Shown here piece by piece: positions 1-6,766 of a DNA stretch of 8,433 nucleotides; within the stretch, counting starts at the first letter, position 1; every line of letters begins with the position of its first letter. The position numbers were made by a program, and so were the translations under genes. Origin of the DNA: Bacteroidia bacterium. Its GTDB lineage: Bacteria; Bacteroidota; Bacteroidia; AKYH767-A; OLB10. The stretch is from NCBI GenBank assembly GCA_025450095.1, contig JANWID010000206.1, forward strand, positions 1 through 8,433, given 5' to 3'. The notes under the pieces are model-generated. The model saw only the letters and a list, made by a program, of their open reading frames with translations. It made no database searches and was not told where the DNA came from.

Positions 1-424
1 CATTAAACTTCAGGATGTGCGCAATCATGGTTGATGTGGTAGTTTTCCCGTGAGTACCTGCGACTGCGATCGTGTATGCATGTCGTGTAATCAGGCCCAG
101 CACTTCGGAACGTTTCCATAACTTGTAACCCATTTTCAAAAGATGGTTGTATTCCATGTGATCTTTCGGAATAGCCGGAGTAAAAATTACTATCGCGTCA
201 CGGTTTATTTCAGTTCCTGATAGAAAATCGGGTAATGAAGAAATATCATCTGTATAATGAACGGAAATACCTTCCCGTTCCAGCTCAGAAGTTAATACAG
301 TAGGTGTTTTGTCGTAACCGCAAACTTCCCTGCCGGCTGCTTTAAAGTATCGGGCAATCGCACTCATGCCGATTCCTCCTATGCCCAGCATGTAAACCTG
401 TTTAATATCCGTAAGCGTTAACAA
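1..424 (-). CDS. murC: UDP-N-acetylmuramate--L-alanine ligase MurC, N-terminal part
   Basis: Cytoplasmic ATP-dependent ligase that adds L-alanine to UDP-MurNAc, the first amino acid of the peptidoglycan stem peptide. 141 residues are visible; the gene runs off the window at base 1, so roughly two thirds of a usual 450-470 aa MurC is missing. Seen: the Rossmann-type UDP-binding loop GIGGIGMS at residues 14-21, and the Mur ligase ATP-binding loop GTHGKTTT at 123-130; the His in this loop is typical of MurC, whereas MurD and MurE here have TGTNGKTTT. Start choice: TTG at 424-422, because an in-frame TAA lies only one codon upstream (430-428), and the first in-frame ATG (391-389) would remove the first beta strand just before the glycine loop. 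It begins 11 bases after the murG stop, behind an A/T-rich leader without a Shine-Dalgarno site. Family assignment is very secure; the exact start is likely. Confidence 0.95.
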   Translation of the reverse strand, partial: MLTLTDIKQVYMLGIGGIGMSAIARYFKAAGREVCGYDKTPTVLTSELEREGISVHYTDDISSLPDFLSGTEINRDAIVIFTPAIPKDHMEYNHLLKMGYKLWKRSEVLGLITRHAYTIAVAGTHGKTTTSTMIAHILKFN

Positions 425-450
425 CTCTTATATTTTTAATTTTTTATTAA
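425..450 (-). promoter_or_regulatory. A-rich translation-initiation region of murC
   Basis: This minus-strand stretch, covering the last murG codons and the 11-base gap, is almost only A and T (for example AAAAAATTAAAAATATAA) and ends with GAG before the TTG. It has no Shine-Dalgarno core. Unstructured, A-rich leaders are the usual initiation signal in Bacteroidota, so this supports the TTG at 424 as start. It is too short and too close to be called a promoter. Confidence 0.4.
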
Positions 451-1542
451 TGAAAGAACTTCCCGTGCAATAATTTTTGCCGAATCACGAATTGCCAGTT
501 GCGAAATATTTCGGCTCAGCTGCTGTTTCCTGTCAGCATCATTAATCAACCGTAGCGCTTCCGGAATTAATTGCGTAGCTGCATCCGCATCTCTGACAAG
601 AATAGCGGCATCTTTCTCCACCAGTGATTCGCAGTTATGCGTCTGGTGATCTTCCGCAGCCGTTGGCAGTGGCACCAGGATAGCGGGTTTTCCAACTATA
701 CATAATTCTGAAACCGTGCTGGCGCCAGCCCTGGAAATAATTACATCGCTCATCGCGTAAGCGAAATCCATCCGGGATATAAAATCATATACCCGTATTC
801 CGTTATTCTGATAAGTCTCTGTTGCCTGTATGGCTTCAGCGTGAAATGCCTTACCACATTGCCAAACCAGTTGTATTCCGGATTTAACAATTTCAGCAAG
901 ACTGGCTTTAACAGCCTGGTTAATGCTGCGTGCTCCCTGGCTGCCTCCCACTACCAGCAACGCAGGCTTTGATGCATCAAGACGGAAGAATATGGCGGCT
1001 TCGGTTTTTTTTCCTGCTATGTTCACCATATCATCGCGTACCGGATTCCCGGTCAGTAATAATTTAGAAGCGGGAAAAAAGCTTTCCATCCTGTCGTAAG
1101 CAACACAAATTTTTTCAACTCTTCCTGCGAGCATTTTATTGGTTATTCCGGGATAGGAATTTTGCTCCTGGATGATGCCCGGTATTCCCTTTCGTGTTGC
1201 CATGTACAGCAAGGGACCGCTCGCATAGCCACCTACTCCGACTGCCACACTGGGTTTGAATTTACGAATGATGGATCCAGCCTTCATGAGGCTGGACATG
1301 ACACGGAACGGAAATGCCAGGTTCGATAATTTCAGACTTCTTTGTAATCCGGTTATATTCAAACCTTCGATCGGGTAACCAGCTGCTGGAACTTTTTCCA
1401 TTTCCATTTTACCTTCTGCGCCAACAAAAAGTATATCTATTTCGGGTTCCATCGATTTCAATGCATTGGCAATTGCAATGGCAGGAAAGATGTGTCCCCC
1501 GGTACCACCGCCACTGATAATAATTTTTCGTTCACGTTTCAA
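436..1542 (-). CDS. murG: UDP-GlcNAc:lipid I N-acetylglucosaminyltransferase MurG
   Basis: GT-B glycosyltransferase at the inner face of the cytoplasmic membrane; it transfers GlcNAc from UDP-GlcNAc to lipid I to make lipid II. The 368 aa length is normal. Seen: glycine loop 1 GGGTGGHIFPA at 11-21, with the conserved His at 17; glycine loop 2 GGYASGP at 104-110; QEQNS at 125-129; TGNPVR at 164-169; glycine loop 3 GGSQGA at 199-204; and RAGASTVSE at 271-279, whose Glu matches the ribose-binding Glu of E. coli MurG. The late donor-site motif reads EDHQTHN (297-303) rather than the DRQQ of E. coli. Start: TTG at 1542-1540; an in-frame TGA three codons upstream leaves only an adjacent CTG as an alternative, and the next ATG is over 30 codons in, beyond glycine loop 1. 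The gene overlaps ftsW by 11 bases and has a Shine-Dalgarno-like AAGGAGGTG inside the ftsW end, so coupling to ftsW translation is likely. Confidence 0.97.
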   Translation of the reverse strand: MKRERKIIISGGGTGGHIFPAIAIANALKSMEPEIDILFVGAEGKMEMEKVPAAGYPIEGLNITGLQRSLKLSNLAFPFRVMSSLMKAGSIIRKFKPSVAVGVGGYASGPLLYMATRKGIPGIIQEQNSYPGITNKMLAGRVEKICVAYDRMESFFPASKLLLTGNPVRDDMVNIAGKKTEAAIFFRLDASKPALLVVGGSQGARSINQAVKASLAEIVKSGIQLVWQCGKAFHAEAIQATETYQNNGIRVYDFISRMDFAYAMSDVIISRAGASTVSELCIVGKPAILVPLPTAAEDHQTHNCESLVEKDAAILVRDADAATQLIPEALRLINDADRKQQLSRNISQLAIRDSAKIIAREVLSLIKN

Positions 1543-2686
1543 CAGGTTTCACACCTCCTTCCTTCTCATAATCGCGACTAACACTGAGTATGATTCCTAT
1601 TGCAATGCTGGTAAACCAAATTGAAGTTCCTCCCATACTTAACATGGGAAGTGGTTGCCCTGTGACAGGAAAAAGATTCACTGCAACTGCCATGTTGATC
1701 ATTGCCTGGAAGGTCAGGCTGAATGCACAACCAATTGCAAGAAATGTTGCAAATGCTCTCGGAGAGTTTTGCGCGATTCGTATGGCACGGTAAAACAGGA
1801 TCAGATATAAAAACACAATAATTGCTCCTACTACAATACCGTACTCTTCAATTATAATTGCATAGATGAAATCAGAATAAGGATGTGGCAGGAAGTTGCG
1901 CTGCGAACTATTTCCAGGACCTTTTCCAAGCAACTGCCCGGAAGCAATTGCAATCTTGGCCTGTTGTGTCTGGTAACTACCGGAACCATCGTCATTCACG
2001 AATGTCTCGATTCTTTTTTGCCATGTATCAATCCGGCCATCGTAATTCACCAGCTTTGCAATGCCAATGAAAATTGCAAGCGCAACAACTCCGATTCCCA
2101 ATAAATAAAGAATGTACTTTATAGGAATTCTTCCGATTACCATCAGGATGACACAGGTGGTAAACAGTACGGCAGCTGTTGAGAAATTGGCAGGAAGAAT
2201 AAGTCCGCAGGTGATCAGTACCGGAAGCATTATCGGTACGAATGCTGATTTAAAATCTTTAATATTTTCCTGCTTACGCGATAAAGCCCTTGCTACAAAT
2301 AAGATCAATGCAAGCTTGGCAAGGTCGGAAGTCTGGAATGAAAGATTTACAATAGGCAGCGTGAGCCAGCGGCTGGCTTCATTCAGGTTTGTTCCCATCA
2401 GAAGCGTAAGCAACAACAACGGCAATGCAATGATGATTGCAATTTTTGAGACCCTGGCATAAGCGGTGTACTTAAGCAAATGCGCGAGGTACATCAGCAG
2501 GAAGCCGAACAAGAGAATGAACGTATGTTTGAAAAGATAATATTCCGTATTCCCCGACTGATACTTGTAAGCAAGCGTACCCGTTGAACTGTAAACAGCA
2601 AGGATGGAAAATATCGATAGCAACATCACGGTGAGCCAGATGATGCGGTCGCCTTTAAAATATGTTTCCAGCCAGTTCATGTTCAT
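1532..2686 (-). CDS. ftsW: SEDS-family septal peptidoglycan glycosyltransferase FtsW
   Basis: Integral membrane SEDS protein that polymerises lipid II into glycan strands at the division septum, working with a class B penicillin-binding protein, here most likely the FtsI encoded upstream. The 384 aa product has about ten hydrophobic membrane segments, with a large extracytoplasmic loop near residues 211-271. Seen: FQTSDLAKL at 117-125, matching the SEDS signature usually read FQPSELAKL; GKGPGNSSQ at 254-262; SDFIYAIIIEEYG at 271-283, where Asp272 aligns with the catalytic Asp of RodA/FtsW; and GQPLPMLSMGGTS at 343-355. The position between murD and murG favours FtsW over the elongation paralogue RodA. 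Start: the ATG at 2686 has an in-frame TAA four codons upstream; a second ATG two codons later (2680) is equally possible. The gap from murD is 16 bases and A-rich. The last codons overlap murG and carry its Shine-Dalgarno-like site. Confidence 0.96.
   Translation of the reverse strand: MNMNWLETYFKGDRIIWLTVMLLSIFSILAVYSSTGTLAYKYQSGNTEYYLFKHTFILLFGFLLMYLAHLLKYTAYARVSKIAIIIALPLLLLTLLMGTNLNEASRWLTLPIVNLSFQTSDLAKLALILFVARALSRKQENIKDFKSAFVPIMLPVLITCGLILPANFSTAAVLFTTCVILMVIGRIPIKYILYLLGIGVVALAIFIGIAKLVNYDGRIDTWQKRIETFVNDDGSGSYQTQQAKIAIASGQLLGKGPGNSSQRNFLPHPYSDFIYAIIIEEYGIVVGAIIVFLYLILFYRAIRIAQNSPRAFATFLAIGCAFSLTFQAMINMAVAVNLFPVTGQPLPMLSMGGTSIWFTSIAIGIILSVSRDYEKEGGVKPVET
1552..1560 (-). promoter_or_regulatory. 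Shine-Dalgarno-like site for murG, inside the end of ftsW
   Basis: On the minus strand these bases read AAGGAGGTG, close to a full complement of the 16S rRNA 3' end. They lie nine bases before the murG TTG and also encode part of the Lys-Glu-Gly-Gly-Val stretch at the FtsW C-terminus. The distance from the GGAGG core to the TTG is 11 bases, a little long; to the neighbouring in-frame CTG it is 8. None of the other five visible starts in the window has a comparable site. Whether it acts is uncertain, because Bacteroidota generally initiate without Shine-Dalgarno pairing. Confidence 0.5.
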
Positions 2687-2702
2687 ACCCGGTTATTTAT
2701 TT

Positions 2703-4046
2703 TCAAAGTGATTTTACAGCTTTCTTAAACTGCCAGCCACGGTCTTCATAATTCTTAAACAGATCGAAACTTGCACATGCCGGTGAAAGCAGCACAACAT
2801 CTCCCTTACGGCCTTTTTCATAGCTCGACTTAACTGCTTCTGAAGCAGAATGTGCATCCACGATATCCGGAATGATGTCACTGAAAGCTTCATGGATTTT
2901 TTTATTATCCACACCCATACAGACAATCGCTTTCACTTTGGCTTTAACAAGTTCGCGAAGCGCATTGTAGTCGTTTCCCTTGTCAACACCTCCCACGATC
3001 CAAACGATGGGTTTTTGCATGCATTCCAATGCATACCATGTGGAATTCACATTGGTGGCCTTGGAATCATTAATGAACTCGATTCCGTGAACGGTCATGA
3101 CATGTTCCAGGCGGTGTTCAATGTTCTTAAAGTCGGAGAAGCTTTCCCTGACCACATCCTTGCGAATGTCGATGATTCTTGCAGCAATGCCTGAGGCCAT
3201 GCTGTTGTAGAGGTTGTGTTTGCCCTGGAGAGCAAGTTCAAATATTGACATATGTAGATCTTGGTTTTTTATAGTGATGTGTAATTGGTCTTCTTTAATA
3301 AATGCCGACATTCCTGTTTCGCGTGTTATCGAAAAGGGATACATGGCAGCACGAATGTTTTGCTTCGGAAGTGCTTCCATGGTTAACATATCGTCGGCAC
3401 AATAAATAAATGCATCGCCGGAATCCTGGTTATTCGTGATCCTGAATTTGGAGTCCACGTATTTCTGAAGTCGGTATTCATAGCGGTCGAGGTGATCGGG
3501 AGTGATGTTCAGCAGCACCGCGATATCGGCTTTGAAATCATACATGCCATCGAGTTGAAAACTGCTTAGTTCCAAAACATAATAATCGTAATCGTGCTCG
3601 GCTACCTGCAGCGCGAAGCTTTTACCTACATTCCCTGCCAGACCGGCATTCAAACCTGCTTTTTGAAGGATGTGATAAGTAAGCAACGTGGTGGTTGTTT
3701 TTCCATTCGTTCCGGTGATGCAGATTTTTTTTGCATTGGTAAACCGGCCTGCAAATTCAATCTCTGATATTACCGGGATATTTTTTGATTTGATTTTTTG
3801 AATGACTTCCGCGTTTTCAGGAATGCCCGGGCTCTTGATTACTTCGTCAGCATCCAGGAGTTTATTTTCAGTATGCTGTCCTTCCTCATAAGGAATACCT
3901 TTCAATGCCAACTGGTCACGGAAGGATTCTTTTATAACACCGGCATCGGAAACAAATACACGGTAACCCTGCTTCAGTGCAAGCACCGCTGCGCCATACC
4001 CGCTCTCGCCGGCCCCCAAAACCACTATTTTACCTTTGCTTCCCAC
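2703..4046 (-). CDS. murD: UDP-N-acetylmuramoyl-L-alanine--D-glutamate ligase MurD
   Basis: Cytoplasmic ATP-dependent ligase that adds D-glutamate to UDP-MurNAc-L-Ala. The 447 aa product is full length for the family. Seen: N-terminal UDP-binding domain with GAGESG at 11-16; central ATPase domain with TGTNGKTTT at 111-119, ELSSFQL at 159-165 and NITPDHLDRY at 180-189; Lys200 in YVDSK, at the place of the carbamylated Lys198 of E. coli MurD; C-terminal domain with NDSKATN at 326-332 and SPACASFD at 421-428, the latter typical of MurD and marking the D-Glu-binding end. Start: GTG at 4046-4044, directly after the mraY TAG (4049-4047) and in the same frame, with no intervening base. The next gene, ftsW, starts 16 bases after the TGA stop. 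No Shine-Dalgarno site precedes the GTG, so initiation probably depends on ribosomes finishing mraY. Confidence 0.97.
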   Translation of the reverse strand: MGSKGKIVVLGAGESGYGAAVLALKQGYRVFVSDAGVIKESFRDQLALKGIPYEEGQHTENKLLDADEVIKSPGIPENAEVIQKIKSKNIPVISEIEFAGRFTNAKKICITGTNGKTTTTLLTYHILQKAGLNAGLAGNVGKSFALQVAEHDYDYYVLELSSFQLDGMYDFKADIAVLLNITPDHLDRYEYRLQKYVDSKFRITNNQDSGDAFIYCADDMLTMEALPKQNIRAAMYPFSITRETGMSAFIKEDQLHITIKNQDLHMSIFELALQGKHNLYNSMASGIAARIIDIRKDVVRESFSDFKNIEHRLEHVMTVHGIEFINDSKATNVNSTWYALECMQKPIVWIVGGVDKGNDYNALRELVKAKVKAIVCMGVDNKKIHEAFSDIIPDIVDAHSASEAVKSSYEKGRKGDVVLLSPACASFDLFKNYEDRGWQFKKAVKSL

Positions 4047-5303
4047 CTATCGCAACTTAAGGGTAACCACACTAAGAACCGCCAGCATAATGCCGACAAT
4101 CCAGAAGCGCGTTACAATTTTTGATTCGTGATAATTTAATTTCTGATAATGATGATGTAGCGGCGACATTTTAAAAATGCGACGTCCTTCACCGTATTTT
4201 CTTTTTGTGTAGCGGAAATAACTTACCTGTATTACAACCGAAAGATTTTCTACAAGGAAGATTCCGCAGATGATCGGAATAAGCAACTCTTTGCGGATGG
4301 CGATTGCGAATACCGCGATGATACCACCTAACGCCAGGCTTCCCGTATCACCCATAAACACCTGTGCCGGGTATGCGTTCCACCAAAGAAATCCCACACA
4401 TGCTCCGACAAACGCACTCATGAAAACCATAAGTTCACCCGAATTTGGAATGTACATGATGTTTAGATAATTCGCGAAAACCATATTACCGGATACATAT
4501 GCGAAAATTGCGAGCGTGGTCCCGATAATCGCAGAAGTACCTGTTGCAAGTCCATCGATTCCATCAGTTATGTTCGCGCCATTTGAAACTGCTGTGACGA
4601 TCAGGATAACTACCAGAACAAAAACGATCCAGGTAAAACTTTCCGCACCCGGACCCATCCACGATACCAGTTCAGAATAATCGAATTCATTATTCTTCAT
4701 AAATGGAATTGTAGTTGTGGTTGACTTGATATCATCAGATGAAAACAATGTGTTTTCACTTGCCTGGATCTCATCAATAATGGTTGTTTGATTTGGCATA
4801 GTGATCAGCTTTCCGGGAATGCGTTCCCGAACCACTACACTTTCATTGAAGAATAACATGGAACCTACAATAATTCCAAGCCCTACCTGGCCGATTATTT
4901 TAAACTTTCCTGCAAGACCTTTTTTATCTTTCTTGAAAACTTTGATGTAGTCATCCAGGAAACCGATCGCACCAAGCCAGATCGTGGAAAGAATCATGAT
5001 GATCACATATACATTATTCAGCTTGGTAAATAAGAGTACGGGTATGAGAATCGCCGAAAGAATAATGAGTCCGCCCATAGTTGGCGTACCCTGTTTTTTT
5101 GATTGTCCCTCGAGACCGAGATCCCTGATTGTTTCGCCAACCTGGCGCCTCAACAACATCATGATAATCTTTTTACCAAGAATCAGTGTAATGAACAGCG
5201 AAAGAATAATTGCCATCGCGGCACGGAACGACAGGTAACGGAACAACCCTGCACCCGGCAGATCGAAATTTTTATCGAGGTATTCAAAAAGATAATACAG
5301 CAT
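4047..5303 (-). CDS. mraY: Phospho-N-acetylmuramoyl-pentapeptide transferase MraY
   Basis: Integral membrane enzyme that transfers phospho-MurNAc-pentapeptide from the UDP precursor to undecaprenyl phosphate, giving lipid I. The 418 aa product is about 58 aa longer than the 360 aa E. coli protein. Seen: GTPTMGG at 72-78; [10 protein letters not shown] at 116-125, with the Asp pair of the active site; [13 protein letters not shown] at 241-253; [12 protein letters not shown] at 316-327; and PLHHHYQ at 381-387, the histidine motif. About ten membrane segments can be drawn. The extra length is mostly one polar block near residues 155-220, between the fourth and fifth segments, which should face the periplasm. 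It contains a run of four threonines at 195-198. As far as I recall, such an insertion is normal in Bacteroidota. The ATG shares its A with the murE stop (TGATG), an arrangement suited to stop-restart translation. Confidence 0.97.
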   Translation of the reverse strand: MLYYLFEYLDKNFDLPGAGLFRYLSFRAAMAIILSLFITLILGKKIIMMLLRRQVGETIRDLGLEGQSKKQGTPTMGGLIILSAILIPVLLFTKLNNVYVIIMILSTIWLGAIGFLDDYIKVFKKDKKGLAGKFKIIGQVGLGIIVGSMLFFNESVVVRERIPGKLITMPNQTTIIDEIQASENTLFSSDDIKSTTTTIPFMKNNEFDYSELVSWMGPGAESFTWIVFVLVVILIVTAVSNGANITDGIDGLATGTSAIIGTTLAIFAYVSGNMVFANYLNIMYIPNSGELMVFMSAFVGACVGFLWWNAYPAQVFMGDTGSLALGGIIAVFAIAIRKELLIPIICGIFLVENLSVVIQVSYFRYTKRKYGEGRRIFKMSPLHHHYQKLNYHESKIVTRFWIVGIMLAVLSVVTLKLR

Positions 5304-6766
5304 CAGCTCTCAGCTATTTTAAATGCGTCTTCCAAAACCTGGCGATCATCAAAAGGATGTTTCACCCCTTTTATCTCCTGGTATTTTTCATGTCCCTTGC
5401 CAGCTACCAGGATGATATCACCTGGTTGTGCCAGGCTGCAGGCAACCCGTAGTGCTTCCCTCCGGTCGGTAACAGAAAGCAATTTTTTTACATGGTGTGC
5501 CGGAACACCGGTTTTCATGGCATCAATAATTTTTTCAGGATCCTCACTGCGCGGATTATCACTCGTGAACACAACGCGATCACTCATTTCGCATGCGATC
5601 CTTGCCATCATGGGTCTTTTTGCCGCATCGCGATCACCACCACAACCCACAACCGTAATTACCTTTTCATTTCCTGTGCGGATATCACGTATTGTATTTA
5701 ACACGTTTTGTAACGCATCGGGCGTATGTGCATAGTCAACGATTCCAATAACATGATTTCCAGAAACAATATATTCGAAGCGTCCTTCAACTGGCGGCAG
5801 ACTGCTAATGGCGGTAAGAATATCGAGTGATTCCATTCCAAGCAGCAGGGCTGTTGCATACACCCCGGTAACGTTATATGCATTGAACGTTCCGATCAGC
5901 CGGCACAACACTTCATTACCGTCAATATTCAGCAGGAGACCAGTGAGTGAATTTTCGATGATCCTGCAACGGTAATCCGCCATCGATTTCAGTCCATAGC
6001 TTTTCTTAGCTGCTCTTGTACTCTGGATCATGATCTTGCCATTGCGATCGTCGGCATTGTATAAGGCGAACGCATCTTCACCCAGCATATCGAAAAATCC
6101 TTTTTTAGCACGGATATATTCGTCGAATGTTTTGTGATAGTCGAGATGATCGTGAGTTATATTCGTAAACACACCTCCCACAAATGACAGACCAGCGATC
6201 CGGCTCTGAACAACTGCATGCGAGCTGACTTCCATAAAGCAATATTCACATTGTTCATTTACCATATTTTGCAATAGCGCATTCAGCCGAACCGGGTCCG
6301 GAGTAGTATGCGTGGCTGCGAATACTGCATCATTAACAAGATTCTGAACAGTGGATAATAAACCGCAACGAAATCCCAGTTTCCTGAAAAGGTGGTATAA
6401 CAAAGTAACCGTAGTAGTTTTACCATTGGTACCGGTAACGCCTACCAGTTTCAGCGAGTGTGAAGGATTATCATAAAAATTAGAAGCGATCACGGAAAGC
6501 GCAATGGCACTGTTGGATACTTTTACATAGGTAACGCCCTGGCGTATTGTTTTTGGAAATTCCTCGCATACCACCGCGACAGCGCCTGCTTCAACTGCTT
6601 TGATTATGAAATCATGTCCATCGGTCCGGGTTCCGCGCACAGCTACGAAGAGTCTTCCAAGAACAACATCTGAGGAATTGAACACAATCGCACTCACCTC
6701 CACAGCTGTAGATCCGATCACTTCCTGCAATCCAGCTTTATACAATATTTCTTTAAGCGATTTCAT
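5303..6766 (-). CDS. murE: UDP-MurNAc-L-Ala-D-Glu--2,6-diaminopimelate ligase MurE
   Basis: Cytoplasmic ATP-dependent ligase that adds the third residue of the stem peptide. The 487 aa length is normal. Seen: N-terminal substrate-binding domain (about 1-100); ATP loop TGTNGKTTT at 111-119; TTPDP at 154-158, a UDP-MurNAc peptide contact region; HDHLDYH at 205-211; Lys221 in IRAKKG, at the site of the carbamylated lysine; YAHTPDAL at 345-352; DNPR at 403-406; and GKGHE at 456-460. DNPR is the known marker of meso-diaminopimelate-specific MurE, in contrast to lysine-adding enzymes, so this organism very likely has DAP-type peptidoglycan. The ATG overlaps the ftsI stop in an ATGA quartet (6766-6763), and the TGA overlaps the mraY start by one base. 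The next gene is mraY, not murF as in E. coli. Confidence 0.97.
   Translation of the reverse strand: MKSLKEILYKAGLQEVIGSTAVEVSAIVFNSSDVVLGRLFVAVRGTRTDGHDFIIKAVEAGAVAVVCEEFPKTIRQGVTYVKVSNSAIALSVIASNFYDNPSHSLKLVGVTGTNGKTTTVTLLYHLFRKLGFRCGLLSTVQNLVNDAVFAATHTTPDPVRLNALLQNMVNEQCEYCFMEVSSHAVVQSRIAGLSFVGGVFTNITHDHLDYHKTFDEYIRAKKGFFDMLGEDAFALYNADDRNGKIMIQSTRAAKKSYGLKSMADYRCRIIENSLTGLLLNIDGNEVLCRLIGTFNAYNVTGVYATALLLGMESLDILTAISSLPPVEGRFEYIVSGNHVIGIVDYAHTPDALQNVLNTIRDIRTGNEKVITVVGCGGDRDAAKRPMMARIACEMSDRVVFTSDNPRSEDPEKIIDAMKTGVPAHHVKKLLSVTDRREALRVACSLAQPGDIILVAGKGHEKYQEIKGVKHPFDDRQVLEDAFKIAES

Noticed and set aside
364..380. GGAGGA followed by an ATG inside murC, resembling an internal ribosome binding site.
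   Set aside because: It is dictated by the conserved GIGGIGM codons of the nucleotide-binding loop; starting there would destroy the domain.
2112..2462. A 116-codon plus-strand open frame opposite ftsW, and similar 60-125 codon frames opposite murD, ftsI and murG.
   Set aside because: All are fully inside conserved minus-strand genes and show no recognisable domain or initiation context; they are shadows.
2687..2702. The murD-ftsW gap as a promoter or terminator.
   Set aside because: Sixteen A/T-rich bases cannot hold a Bacteroidota promoter (-33 and -7 boxes), and no hairpin with a T-run is visible.
3688..3714. Similar coding in murD, murE and murC around the ATP loop (TGTNGKTTT or GTHGKTTT), which could look like a dispersed repeat.
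   Set aside because: It reflects shared ancestry of the Mur ligases at a conserved motif, not a DNA repeat; the similarity does not extend at the nucleotide level.
3725..3732. A run of eight A on the coding strand in murD, a possible slippage site.
   Set aside because: It encodes ordinary Lys-Lys-Ile just before the ATP loop, and a frameshift there would abolish the enzyme; there is no stem or alternative frame of interest downstream.
5103..5735. A 210-codon open frame on the plus strand across the murE/mraY junction.
   Set aside because: It lies antisense to two clearly conserved genes, its translation resembles no family I know, and it has a low-complexity, Cys/Ser/Arg-rich look typical of shadow frames.
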